Positions 51,984-61,727 of a stretch of 64,000 bases of DNA are shown here, one piece after another (the first letter of the stretch is position 1; the number at the start of each line of letters is the position of its first letter). Position numbers and translations under genes: made by a program. Origin of the DNA: Artemia franciscana (lineage: Eukaryota > Arthropoda > Branchiopoda > Anostraca > Artemiidae). The notes under the pieces were generated by a model. That model was not told the origin of the DNA, made no database searches, and saw only the letters and a list, made by a program, of their open reading frames with translations. The stretch spans positions 36,820,827 to 36,884,826 of the forward strand of contig NC_088880.1 in the NCBI RefSeq assembly GCF_032884065.1, given 5' to 3'.

Positions 51984-52150
51984 TTATTTATTACCGATAG
52001 GCAATGTCCAATTTAGTCTCTCTTTTTTCTCTTATATAAAATATAATCACCTTGGTGCTATTAGAATAAGGAAACAAGTTTGTTGAAGATTATTATTTTA
52101 CTTTGAAAAAAAGAAATCATCATAATAATTTTAAAAAAGAAAAAAAAAAG

Positions 52151-52270
52151 ATACCAACAGCACCCGGTGTTCCCAGGCGGTCACCCATCCAAGTACTGAC
52201 CGGGCCCGACGTTGTGTGACTTCCAGGATCTGACGAGACTGGGTACTTTCAACGTGATATGGCCGTTGGC
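52151..52270 (-). rRNA. 5S ribosomal RNA, unit 1
   Basis: 120-nt gene on the minus strand, from GCCAACGGCCATATCACGTT at 52270 to GGTGCTGTTGGTATC at 52151, then a T-run (52141-52149) that acts as the RNA polymerase III terminator. The large-subunit 5S RNA is transcribed from internal A, intermediate and C boxes; AGTACTTGGATGGGTGACCG (C-box region) is intact. The 5' and 3' ends pair over eight positions (GCCAACGG with CTGTTGGT). One change from the sequence I remember for Artemia: CATATCACG for CATACCACG. It is transcribed away from the neighbouring H2A. Confidence 0.97.
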
Positions 52271-52404
52271 TGAAAGATTTTGTAACAAAATCATTGTTGA
52301 CTCACAAACTGAAAAGAAACAAAATGCCTACGTGAAGCAAGGTTTTTAGAAGAGAAAAATATTTAAAGAACGAATCAAAATATGTTTATTAATTGTTTTT
52401 TTTT

Positions 52405-53056
52405 GGTAAAGTTCTAGTTAAGTGACTTCTTGCTATCTCGGAAAGGGGTTAGGTTAGGAAAATGAAACTTTTGGGGATGGGTCTACAGGCTAAAGCATAT
52501 CCCGGGAAGGTATTTTAAAGTACTCACCTCCACTCCTTCTCCCTGTAGAGAACCTTGAAATTTGCCTACATGACAGGTATCACGACAGGTATTTGTAACA
52601 AAACCTATTGAAATTTTGACAAAACAATATTTTACCTTAATTTTCAGTTACCTGTTGCTTTTTCTCTGCCTTTAGTTCTGAAAATGCAATTCCTGTTATT
52701 TGAGTAGAATTCTTAGCCATATCAATGTTTGTTTTTTTTTCAAAATTTAGTAAATGTATTTGAATATCTTTAAAACCTTATAAATTGGGACTGAGCAAAG
52801 TTGTGAAGCTGAAAACAATTTTGTTGTACTTCATTCAAGCAGAACATCTATTTTGCAAGGTTTTACTTTTATAACACACATATTTTTAAAGGTCATCAAA
52901 GGTCAGGGCCCTCTAGAGGGAGAAGGAGTGGAGGTAAGTACTTCAAAATATCTTCCCAGGACATACTTTAGCCTGTAGACCCATCCCTGAAAGTTTCATT
53001 TTCCTAACCCAACCCCTTTCCAAGATAGCAAGAAGTCACTTAACTAGAATTTTACC
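52405..53056. mobile_element. Foldback / MITE-like element in 5S-H2A spacer
   Basis: Two 146-bp inverted arms: left 52405-52550 (GGTAAAGTTCTAGTTAAGTG through CTCCCTGTAGAG), right 52911-53056 (CTCTAGAGGGAGAAGGAGTG through TAGAATTTTACC). They are about 90 percent complementary by eye and enclose 360 bases. No transposase frame. The arms are long for a terminal inverted repeat, so a foldback or Mutator-like non-autonomous element is possible. In unit 2 only the left arm and part of the centre remain. Confidence 0.7.
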
Positions 53057-53575
53057 TTTTTTGGTAAATTTTTTTTTTTTTGTTTTTTTAAAGAAAACCT
53101 TTTTTCATTCTGAAACAAAACAACAAGCCCCCCAAAATGTTTCTACCTTTGATGACTACCCTATGGCTTCCTAGGCCAGTTTATATTAGTCGAATTAGAG
53201 GCTCTTTGAATTGGCTCTTGGTTATTTTTATAAAAAAAAAAACAGTTCCTCGATTTTTGTGTATGATTTATTGGTTTCTTAGGTGAAAATGAGCTTCCTT
53301 TCCTACAGTAAATTCCTATGCTTTTGTAAGAAGATCAATGTGAAAGCAAACTTTTTTGCTTGTAACAAAAGGGCAATCTTCAAATATATATTTAGATTCT
53401 GTTGGGGTATAATTTGAGGATTTTCAAGGAAAATGTTCCCCCTGCCTCCAGTAAATTCTTATGCTTTCTTACTAAATAAATGTGAAAGTTTCCCTTTTCA
53501 CATTCAGTATCCTAAATTTAATAGCTTTGTCCTTCCCAGGTGGTCACATGCTATAGAGCGATTCAATTAATTTGT

Positions 53576-53591
53576 AGCCCTTAAAAGGGCT
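53576..53591 (-). promoter_or_regulatory. H2A mRNA 3' stem-loop
   Basis: On the minus strand AGCCCTTTTAAGGGCT, the replication-dependent histone stem-loop (6-bp stem, 4-base loop), 45 bases after the H2A stop. Bound by SLBP for 3' processing without polyadenylation. Confidence 0.9.
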
Positions 53592-53635
53592 GTTGGTTAA
53601 TTTGGGGTAGGCCCTGAAGCTAAAGTTAGATTCAT

Positions 53636-54006
53636 TTAAGCCTTTGCCGGTTTTTCAGTCTTCTTTGGTAGAAGGACTGCTTGAATATTGGGCAAAACAC
53701 CTCCTTGGGCAATGGTGACCCCCGACAGAAGCTTGTTCAGTTCTTCATCATTTCTAATGGCAAGCTGAAGGTGACGAGGAATAATACGAGTTTTTTGTTA
53801 TCTCGTGCAGCATTACCAGCAAGCTCAAGGACCTCGGCAGCCAAATACTCCATCACCGCTGCAAGGTAAACGGGTGCGCCTGCACCAACTCGTTCCGCAT
53901 AGTTGCCTTTTCTCAGAAGACGGTGAAACCTTCCCACTGGGAATTGGAGACCTGCCCTGTTTGAACGGGACTTTGCCTTTCCCTTCACTTTTCCTCTTCC
54001 TGACAT
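53636..54006 (-). CDS. H2A: Histone H2A (frame disturbed)
   Basis: Core histone that dimerises with H2B in the nucleosome. ATG at 54006 starts [20 protein letters not shown], with the histone fold following ([20 protein letters not shown], the docking and acidic-patch residues [18 protein letters not shown]). After AARDNKK the A-run of six is one short of the seven needed, so the direct frame ends in [11 protein letters not shown] at 53737. The expected [18 protein letters not shown], then [18 protein letters not shown] and KKTEKPAKA-stop, are all present in the next frame, ending at 53636. The expected product is 123 residues. The disturbance is in a homopolymer, so it may be a sequencing error or a true lesion. 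Divergent from H2B, with its own TATAAAA at 54089-54095. Confidence 0.93.
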
Positions 54007-54223
54007 GGTTTCTAGGTTACAAAATTCACTAAGACTCTTTAATCCACCAACAAATTGAAAATGATGCCTGTTTTTGAATGCGCAAACATTTTATACTCCA
54101 GCGAGCGAACTGAGTTCCTCTGAGAAAAGAATTGTGCGCGAACTGTAGTTGGTATATAAATGGGTCGAGTTTTGTAAACGCTTTTCATTTGATTATTGAA
54201 TCTTATTAAAGAATCTTTCTGCA
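54007..54223. promoter_or_regulatory. Bidirectional H2A/H2B promoter region
   Basis: 217 bases between divergent start codons. TATAAAA for H2A at 54089-54095 (minus strand) and TATATAAA for H2B at 54153-54160, each 70-90 bases before its ATG. No canonical CCAAT box is evident. Confidence 0.8.
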
Positions 54224-54595
54224 ATGGCTCCAAAAACTTCAAGAAAAGCGGCAAAGAAAGCTGGTAAGGCGCAAAAAAACATCAGCAAAACTGATAAGAA
54301 AAGGAAACGAAAGAGGAAGGAAAGCTACGCCATTTACATTTACAAAGTTCTTAAGCAAGTGCATCCCGACACTGGTGTTTCTAGCAAGGCAATGAGCATC
54401 ATGAATAGCTTTGTCAACGATATCTTTGAAAGGATTGCTGCGGAAGCCTCTCGTCTAGCTCACTACAACAAGAGGTCCACCATCACTAGCAGAGAGGTTC
54501 AAACTGCTGTGAGGCTGCTCCTACCTGGAGAACTTGCCAAGCATGCTGTTAGTGAAGGCACTAAAGCTGTAACAAAATACACAAGCTCCAAATAA
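54224..54595 (+). CDS. H2B: Histone H2B
   Basis: Complete 123-residue core histone; partner of H2A. The basic N-terminal tail ([19 protein letters not shown], then [19 protein letters not shown]) leads into the histone fold ([60 protein letters not shown]). It ends in the conserved [16 protein letters not shown] with the ubiquitination-site lysine of the AVTKY motif. Length and sequence are normal for arthropod H2B, and no break is seen. TATATAAA lies 64-71 bases upstream and a histone stem-loop follows at 54647, so it is an S-phase type gene. Confidence 0.98.
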   Translation: MAPKTSRKAAKKAGKAQKNISKTDKKRKRKRKESYAIYIYKVLKQVHPDTGVSSKAMSIMNSFVNDIFERIAAEASRLAHYNKRSTITSREVQTAVRLLLPGELAKHAVSEGTKAVTKYTSSK

Positions 54596-54646
54596 GAGGG
54601 GATTTTCCCTGTCTATTAGCACCCAATTAGCCGGGCCCTCCCAAAC

Positions 54647-54662
54647 AGCCCTTTTAAGGGCT
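54647..54662 (+). promoter_or_regulatory. H2B mRNA 3' stem-loop
   Basis: AGCCCTTTTAAGGGCT, preceded by CCAAAC, 52 bases after the H2B stop; perfect 6-bp stem. Confidence 0.93.
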
Positions 54663-55115
54663 ACCACCTTATTTTAAATGCTCTGCTCTCAAATTGTTTT
54701 TATTGTTCCTGGCTTTGATTTGCGAAATCTCAGGTCAACAAGAAGCCATACTAAACCCTAATACGAAAGAAAAAAACGAGAGCCCTATTTCATAGACAAC
54801 GCTCAATTTGCTTGTTGTATAGAAAGTAATATCTATCAACGAATAGTTAAAGAGTGTAGAAAATGGGGCCTCGGTCTTTTTCATGACGTTCCATCAAAAA
54901 CATTTTTATAGGCAGGCTTGTAGGCCCCATTGGGAGCTATTCATTTTTTATTTTTTTTGGCTATTTTTGGATTTATTAGGCTGGCGTAAATTGGCATTTT
55001 GCGTGCTTCCTTTTCATTAAATGTTTTGGATCAACGGCCCTTGAATCATGCATTTTTTGTCACGGAACACTAGCCTGTTTAACGTTATTTCGCGTGTTTG
55101 TTTAAACCATCTAGT
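54663..55115. other. H2B-H3 spacer
   Basis: AT-rich spacer between two convergent 3' ends. No gene or obvious repeat seen. Confidence 0.6.
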
Positions 55116-55131
55116 GGCCCTTAAAAGGGCC
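55116..55131 (-). promoter_or_regulatory. H3 mRNA 3' stem-loop
   Basis: On the minus strand GGCCCTTTTAAGGGCC, 37 bases after the H3 stop; perfect stem. Confidence 0.93.
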
Positions 55132-55167
55132 GTTGGTTAAGACGCAATTGCGTAGAAATTAGGGTAC

Positions 55168-56089
<922 letters not shown>

Positions 56090-56128
56090 TGGTTTCTAAA
56101 TGCATTTTGAACTGTCCCCCTACCCAAC

Positions 56129-56144
56129 GGCCTTTTTAAAGGCC
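56129..56144 (+). promoter_or_regulatory. H4 mRNA 3' stem-loop
   Basis: GGCCTTTTTAAAGGCC, preceded by CCCAAC, 40 bases after the H4 stop; 6-bp stem. Confidence 0.92.
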
Positions 56145-58170
56145 AACAAATCTTTAAACACTTTCTAGGCCAGGTTCTATGAGCCTTTTCCATATTGTGC
56201 ATTTTAAAATGTCGGTAAATACCTTTTTTTTTGTCTCAGGTGCAATATCTGATTCGAATTATGAAAGCAAATTACCATTGCTATTTTACTGTATTTAACT
56301 TTTCCTTGCATATTTGAATAAAGTTGTTTATTATTATCATGGAATGATTCAAAGAAATAGTTGTTGCTATTCAACTGCACAATCCTATTCTGTCATGTTT
56401 GAATGAAGATAGTAGGAACGGAGGAAAATATGTTCCTACTCTTACTAAATTGCCGTTGGATCTTACAATTTGGACAAAAGTATTGCATTAATTATTTGCA
56501 GTTAATAAACAAGTATGAAAAGCCGGCAACATTTTAGATAGCAAATGAATTTCCTTGTAAACTGACTGAGAATGAAGCCCAAAATCATGAGTTTCAAACT
56601 ATAACAAAAGGCATCCGACTGACTTTAATTTAGAGATCGGAAAATAAGAGCAAATGGACTTTTAGCTGGTATTCACCGTTGAAATATATTGCATTTCAAT
56701 TTTAAGCATTGAACATATTAGTTTGTTCCAACACTGCTTTTGGTCTTTTGAAATACGAGACGCCATAAACCTATAAAAATGATTTTTATCTGTGATTATA
56801 TAGTAGTTATTTGTGATTATATTTTATTTGTGATCATATAGCAACAATTCGTTTTGCGTTTTTAATTTTTGCAAAAACTTTTTGTCATTTGTGTTTTGAC
56901 ATTTTTTTTTTTTTTTTTTTTCATATTTATTTATGATTTCTATTGTTTGTTTTTGAGCAAAACTTGAAAATACACTGTAGAAAGAGACATTTCTCGGGTT
57001 TAAAATAATTCCTTTTTGAGTGGAATGTATATTAAACTTTCAGTTAGCCTATGATCGAAACAAATAAAAGCGCTTTGCATCAACTTTGCCTCCACCCGCA
57101 TGTCAAAGACATTACAATGATAATTTTTTTTTTTAATATAATGCTAAAACAAAGTAAAATTTATTTTTATTAGAATACAAATTTGACACAAAAGCCTCAA
57201 AATTTCAATACCTTTGGCTTTTTGAAATACACGACTATAAGTAACAAAAGCCTTTGTTTCAAGAAAAGAAATAAAAAAATACATCCGAATTCCTTTGACT
57301 GTTCTATTGTTGAAAACTGTCGTTCTAAAGGAATTCTGATTAAAAAGCATGAGAAAAAGAAATTGAGAGACGCTTGTTTTTAGAAGCCTCCTTGTCCACT
57401 TCATATCCTCCCTGTACTACCATCAGTAGATATTTAGACATCAAAATCTAAAAGGCAGACAATTTTTACTTACTTATTCATACAAAATCTAATGATTGTA
57501 AATATGTCAATTTTTTTTCACAATTAGGCTAATTTGTGATTTCTATTGTTCGATATTAAGCAAACTCCTGAATATACTGTAGAAAGGGACATTTCTTAGG
57601 TTACAAATCGTATCGTTTCAAGTGTTATGTACTATTGAACTTTTATGTAGGCTGTGATAAAAATAAATAAAAACGGTTCACTTCCACTTCCAACCCTCCG
57701 CATCTCGGAAACCTTACAATGTTATTCTTGTCTTTGCAACTATAATATTAGAATAAAATGAAATTTATTTTCATTAAAATACGACTTTGACACTTTAAGC
57801 CTCAAATTTAGGTGTCGTTTCTTATTGCTTTATCTTCTGTGTTTTTAGTTGGAGTTTCGGAATTAATTTGAATACGATTTTGCAAACACACAGGCATCTA
57901 TATTACATTTTCTGAAAGTTCTTGTACTGGATTTTAGTAATAAAAAATAAAAAGTGGACATTGAGGATATGAATTCCTAGCAAAAAGGTGTTTATTGAGA
58001 TTGAACACTAGTTTTGACGGATTTCCACTATTCTCTGCCCGTTTGCTGGCAAATTAGCACGGATATAGCGGTGAAAAAAATGTCTACTTGTAGAAAAATG
58101 ACCTGTCTATTCTTTAGTATAGGTTTCATTCCTCAAAAGCTTACCTCCTAGTCAAAAATTTGAATAAAGC
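56145..58170. other. H4-H1 spacer with a diverged direct duplication
   Basis: No gene. The stretch 56930-57215 (GTGATTTCTATTGTT, TACTGTAGAAAGAGACATTT, AAATTTATTTTTATTAGAAT, AAAGCCTCAAA) recurs in order at 57530-57815 with roughly 70-75 percent identity, so this is an old tandem duplication of about 600 bases. Poly-T at 56904-56920. Confidence 0.7.
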
Positions 58171-58176
58171 CATTCC

Positions 58177-58344
58177 AAACAAACACAAGCACGGCCGAAA
58201 TTCCTTAGCTCGTGCAGAGAGAATAATGTTAACCCGGGTACGGCGGTTTCCAAAGTACAATGGTAAAACTTTAAAAATAAGCATGTATTCGACAGTTAGT
58301 CGCGGTCGCGCTAGTGATAAGAGAGAAGCTGATATAAATTGGAA
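58177..58344 (+). promoter_or_regulatory. H1 promoter region with AAACACA box
   Basis: AAACACA at 58181-58187 matches the H1-specific upstream box of animal H1 genes, and lies about 160 bases before the ATG. A TATA-like TTTAAAAATAAG is at about 58270. GATATAAAT only 10 bases before the ATG is too close to act as the TATA box. Confidence 0.6.
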
Positions 58345-59025
58345 ATGTCTGAAGTTGAAGCTGAAGTGGCACCAACAACTGTAGAATCCCAGAGCAGCAT
58401 GGCTTCACCAGCCAAGAAGGAAAAGAAAGCAAAGGCTCCGAAACCAGCTAAGGTTGCAAAACCTAAAGGGGATAAAAAGGCCAAGGCACCAGCAAACCAC
58501 CCAAAATACACGGAAATGATCACCAAATCCATTGCTGACCTGAAAGAATGCGGGGGATCTAGCCGTCAGGCCATTCTCAAATACATAATGGCCAATTTCC
58601 AGGTTGGCAATGATGCCAAAATTGTGAATATGCATCTTAGACAGGCTTTGAAGCGTTGCCTTGCAAATGGAATTGTTGTAAATCCCAAAGGTACTGGCGT
58701 AACTGGTTCTTTCAAGCTTGCAAAGCCTATCAAGGCCGAAAGCCCCAAGGCTGGAAAGCCTGCCAAGCCCATAGCTAAGAAAACCTCAGTCAAGAAAACA
58801 GCCAAACCCACTGCAGTTAAAAAGTCAACTTCAGCCAAAAAGGCTACCAAGCCAAAGGCTGGTAACAAGAAACCTGTAAAGGCTTTCAAGAAACCCACTG
58901 TTGCCAAAAAAGCAGTAGCAGCAAAGAAGTCGACACCTAAGAAGGGGTCATCAGTCAAGAAAGCTCCCGCCGCCAAGAAAGTGGCATCTAAAAAGTCAGT
59001 AGCTAAGAAACCAGCTAAAAAGTAA
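58345..59025 (+). CDS. H1: Linker histone H1
   Basis: 226-residue linker histone that binds nucleosome entry and exit DNA. I start at ATG 58345 (MSEVEAEVAPTTVESQSS); the in-frame TTG six bases earlier is not a credible start. Residues 1-50 are a tail rich in Lys, Ala and Pro. About 50-125 form the winged-helix globular domain (NHPKYTEMITKSIADLKECG, SSRQAILKYIMANFQVGNDA, HLRQALKRCLANGIVVNPKG, GVTGSFKLAK). From 126 on there is a Lys/Ala/Pro tail with KPAKP and KKSTPKK kinase-type repeats, ending AKKPAKK. Length is typical of arthropod H1. Upstream AAACACA box and downstream stem-loop support a replication-dependent gene. Same strand as H4, 2.2 kb downstream of it. Confidence 0.98.
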   Translation: MSEVEAEVAPTTVESQSSMASPAKKEKKAKAPKPAKVAKPKGDKKAKAPANHPKYTEMITKSIADLKECGGSSRQAILKYIMANFQVGNDAKIVNMHLRQALKRCLANGIVVNPKGTGVTGSFKLAKPIKAESPKAGKPAKPIAKKTSVKKTAKPTAVKKSTSAKKATKPKAGNKKPVKAFKKPTVAKKAVAAKKSTPKKGSSVKKAPAAKKVASKKSVAKKPAKK

Positions 59026-59054
59026 ATGTGTGCAATCATCCTACAGTATCAAAC

Positions 59055-59070
59055 AGCCATTTTCAGGGCT
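59055..59070 (+). promoter_or_regulatory. H1 mRNA 3' stem-loop (one mismatch)
   Basis: AGCCATTTTCAGGGCT, preceded by AAAC, 29 bases after the H1 stop. The fifth stem pair is A:G instead of C:G, so it is weaker than those of the core genes, but position and flanks fit. A purine-rich AAAGCAAATG follows as a possible U7 site. Confidence 0.75.
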
Positions 59071-59153
59071 ATCAAAGCAAATGCTCGAAACTCTGTTCAG
59101 AAAGTTATAATGCCTATTAATTTCACATTTTGACTGTCTACTTTTGCCTATAC

Positions 59154-59230
59154 ATCGCTATAGCCGAATGATTAGAGCGGCGCCTTCAAATCGTTGGAGC
59201 AGAGGATCCATTCCCGACTAGGCTGATACA
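59154..59230 (+). repeat. tRNA-like / SINE-derived sequence
   Basis: TAGCCGAATGATTAGAGCGG matches a tRNA A box and D-arm. CTTCAAATCG resembles an anticodon loop region. GGATCCATTCCCGACTAGGC is an eroded B box (GGTTCGANTCCC expected). The T-arm does not pair well, so it is a tRNA-derived SINE head or tRNA relic, related in its ending (TAGGCT) to that at 26199-26270. Located 130 bases after H1. Confidence 0.5.
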
Positions 59231-59338
59231 ATGATGACTAATATAATTACATAAGGGAAAACTAATAACGGAATAAAAATAATTATACAACTGAAAAGGA
59301 TATAATTAAATTCTGTTTTCGCTTAAGACAATAGAACT

Positions 59339-59387
<49 letters not shown>

Positions 59388-59720
59388 AACAGATTCATGA
59401 AGGAAGCGTAAATCATTCCGACTTGGCATATAAATAATAGTACTTTTTTTCAGGAGAATACCACAATTATAAATATTGTTGCCTAATTTCTTTTTTCAAA
59501 TTCCGACACTAAAGAAAAGGTTTGATTTCAAAAAGTTCAGCCTGTTTTTTGTTTGTATTGTTTTCTCTTTTAACAATACAACACATCAATCGGCGCAATC
59601 TTTGCAAAAGCAAAAAAGGAGAAACACAGATTACCTAGAAATAGACTTGCTAGCTTTTGAGCAGAAATTGTTCGCCCAGGTAGAGCGGTTCCCTGAATAT
59701 AGGCTAAAATTCTTTGATTA
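59231..59720. other. Spacer with long poly-T
   Basis: An uninterrupted run of about 47 T at 59340-59386; no gene seen. The open frame at 59476-59721 has no ATG start or recognisable content. Confidence 0.6.
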
Positions 59721-59724
59721 AAGT

Positions 59725-60200
59725 CAGTCGTTTGCGCTGCACTCTTGAAGGAGCATGTACAATGTGTGTCATTGTATGCTACTGAAAGACAAAGATAGTT
59801 GAACTCTACAATGGAATCTAGGCTGAAAACATTTGAAGGGACTTTGGACATAGACCAATCAAAGACTAACTTTAAAGTTAGTCTTTAAGACAGTTGATTA
59901 GGCGGCGCTATTGAAGGAACAAGTAGACTTTTGCTGTAGAAGCTATTGAAAGACCAATGCAACTTGAACTGTACAATGGAGTTGGGTCCGACAACATATG
60001 AAGAGGATTTGGACATGGACAAATCAAAGACTAACTTTAAAGTAAGTCTTTGATTTATGTCAGCTGTTTACGCGGCGCTATTGAAGGAACAAGCAAGCAG
60101 ATTTTAGCTGTAGATGCTACTGAAAGACAAAAGTAGTTGAACTGTACAATGGAGTTGAGCCCGAAAATATATGAAGACGATTTGGACATAAATACACTGT
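59725..60200. repeat. 166-170 bp subrepeats with palindromes upstream of 5S
   Basis: Three tandem units sharing GCGCTATTGAAGGAAC, GCTACTGAAAGACAAA, TGAACTGTACAATGGA and GGACATAGAC, at about 59740, 59905 and 60072. Units 1 and 2 end in palindromes (59861-59886, perfect; 60021-60056, one mismatched position). Only the last unit is kept at the left edge of unit 1 (51556 onward). Confidence 0.8.
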
Positions 60201-60214
60201 TCAATCAGCTTTTA

Positions 60215-60505
60215 TCATAAATTATTGGTTAATAGCCAACCCCCAATGGAATATACTGAATGACACGCCAACTTAATTAAATGGTTAATTAACCATTTAA
60301 AACTGTATGTTTCTTGGTGGCCTTCAACTTGATTTAAATTGCCGGAATGGTCAACTAAAATATCTTGGGGGCTTATAAAATCACTTTGGTTACAATTTTT
60401 GACTCTTTTTATTGGCTTAAATAAATACGAGTCAACTGTGGTGGCTGTTCCATTTTCGCCTTGATTTAGTGGCTTATCAGCTAAGCCAAAATAGTTGATT
60501 TGCAT
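60215..60505 (-). CDS. Hypothetical 96-aa frame in the 5S spacer, copy 2
   Basis: Codes for the same 96 residues as 51693-51983 (MQINYFGLADKPLNQGEN to IGGWLLTNNL), with no difference seen in this stretch although flanking bases differ slightly. Unknown; see copy 1. Its fate as a gene cannot be decided from two homogenised copies. Confidence 0.25.
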   Translation of the reverse strand: MQINYFGLADKPLNQGENGTATTVDSYLFKPIKRVKNCNQSDFISPQDILVDHSGNLNQVEGHQETYSFKWLINHLIKLACHSVYSIGGWLLTNNL

Positions 60506-60670
60506 TTATTTATTACCGATAGGAAATGTCCAATTTAGTCTCTCTTTTTTCTCTTTTATAAAATATAATCACCTTGGTGCTATTAGAATAAGGAAACAAG
60601 TTTGTTAAAGATTATTATTTTACTTTGAAAAAAAGAAATCATCATAATAATTTTAAAAAAGAAAAAAAAA

Positions 60671-60790
60671 GATGCCTCAGCACCCGGTGTTCCCAGGCGG
60701 TCACCCATCCAAGTACTGACCGGGCCCGACGTTGTGTGACTTCCAGGATCTGACGAGACTGGCTACTTTCAACGTGGTATGGCCGTTGGC
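60671..60790 (-). rRNA. 5S ribosomal RNA, unit 2 (variant 3' end)
   Basis: 120-nt minus-strand copy, 8520 bases from the first. The 5' part GCCAACGGCCATACCACGTT and the internal C-box region AGTACTTGGATGGGTGACCG are normal, but GTAGCCAGTC replaces GTACCCAGTC. The 3' end reads GGTGCTGAGGCATC instead of GGTGCTGTTGGTATC. That breaks the terminal helix (GCC can pair with GGC, but the AACGG side loses its partners). T-run terminator at 60661-60670. Probably a variant or pseudogene copy, lying at the truncated end of the array. Confidence 0.93.
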
Positions 60791-60923
60791 TGAAAGATTT
60801 TGTAACAAAATGACTGTTGACTCACAAACTGAAAAGAAACAAAATGCCTACGTGAAGCAAGGTTTTTAAGAAGAGAAAAATTTTTAAAGAACGAATCAAA
60901 ATATGTTTATTAATTGTTTTTTT

Positions 60924-61311
60924 GGTAAAGTTCTAGTTAAGTGACTTCTTGCTATCTTGGAAAGGGGTTAGGTTAGGAAAATGAAACTTTTGGGGATGGG
61001 TCTACAGGCTAAACCATATCCCGGGAAGGTATTTTAAAGTACTCACCTCCACTCCTTCTCCCTGTAGAGAGCCTTGAAATTTGCCTACATGACAGGTCTA
61101 TACCTATTGAAATTTTGACAAAACAACATTTTACCTTAATTTTCAGTTACCTGTTGCTTTTTCTCTGCCTTTAGTTCTGAAAATGCAATTCCTGTTATTT
61201 GAGTAGAATTCTTAGCCATATCAATGTTTGTTTTTTTTCAAAATTTAGTAGATGTATTTGAATATCTTTAAAACCTTATAAATTGGGATTGAGCAAAGTT
61301 TTACTTTTACG
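60924..61311. mobile_element. Foldback element of unit 2, truncated
   Basis: Left arm 60924-61069 matches 52405-52550. The central part follows with a deletion between GAGCAAAG and TTTTACTTTTA (GCAARG direct repeats flank the lost part in unit 1). Homology to the histone unit stops at 61311 and Helitron sequence begins; the right arm is absent. Confidence 0.75.
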
Positions 61312-61430
61312 GAGGGGGAATACCTTTAATGACGTCACCGTCATAACAAAAATGACGACAACTAACTTCTTGAGGTCAGTCAACACACAAACATGACGTC
61401 ACCCGACAGACCCAGACACACACAGACAAC

Positions 61431-61437
<7 letters not shown>
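61312..61437 (-). mobile_element. Helitron 5'-end fragment (inverted)
   Basis: On the minus strand it reads ATAAATAAGTTGTCTGTGTG, then TGACGTCATGTTTGTGTG, TGACC(TCA), GTCGTCATTTTTGTTATGAC and TGACGTCATTAAAGG: the family's 5' region. It faces the next Helitron head-to-head across a short TA tract and has no body. Confidence 0.7.

Positions 61438-61461
<24 letters not shown>
61438..61461. repeat. Short (TA)n tract
   Basis: About 12 TA units; target of the Helitron that begins at 61462. Confidence 0.9.
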
Positions 61462-61462
<1 letters not shown>

Positions 61463-61514
61463 CTATATATATAAAAATAAGTTGTCTGTGTGTGGATCTG
61501 TGGATGGATCAGGT

Positions 61515-61695
61515 GACGTCATGTTTCGGCTGACGTCATGAAATTAGTTGCCATCATTTTTGATTTGAAGGTGACGTCATTCAAATTATATAAGACATAT
61601 GTTCGCCGTCATGTTTCGGCTGACGTCATGAAATTAGTTGCCATCATTTTTGCTTTGAAGGCGTGACGTCATTCAAGTTATATAAGACGTATGTT
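61515..61695 (+). promoter_or_regulatory. Helitron leader: CRE palindromes and TATA box, duplicated
   Basis: Four or more TGACGTCA palindromes (for example in GGTGACGTCATG and GGCTGACGTCATG) precede TTATATAAGAC(A/G)TATG. The motif is the consensus site of CREB/ATF bZIP factors. The unit is present twice in tandem in this copy. The same arrangement, single, is at 26065-26110, 27530-27610 and 31210-31310 (minus strand). Confidence 0.6.
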
Positions 61696-61727
61696 CGCGT
61701 AGAATTCTATTAATGCTTAAGTTTATA

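Noticed and set aside
54039-54254. Minus-strand frame of 71 codons between H2A and H2B
   Set aside because: It covers the bidirectional promoter and the start of H2B; not a gene.
58339-58344. An upstream start for H1 at TTG (58339)
   Set aside because: TTG is not a likely start in animals; ATG at 58345 gives the usual MSEVE-type N-terminus.
58311-59039. Minus-strand frames opposite H1
   Set aside because: Shadows of the Lys/Ala-rich H1 sequence; histone H1 on the plus strand is certain.
59476-59721. 81-codon frame upstream of the 5S subrepeats
   Set aside because: No ATG start, biased only by T-rich DNA, no recognisable content.
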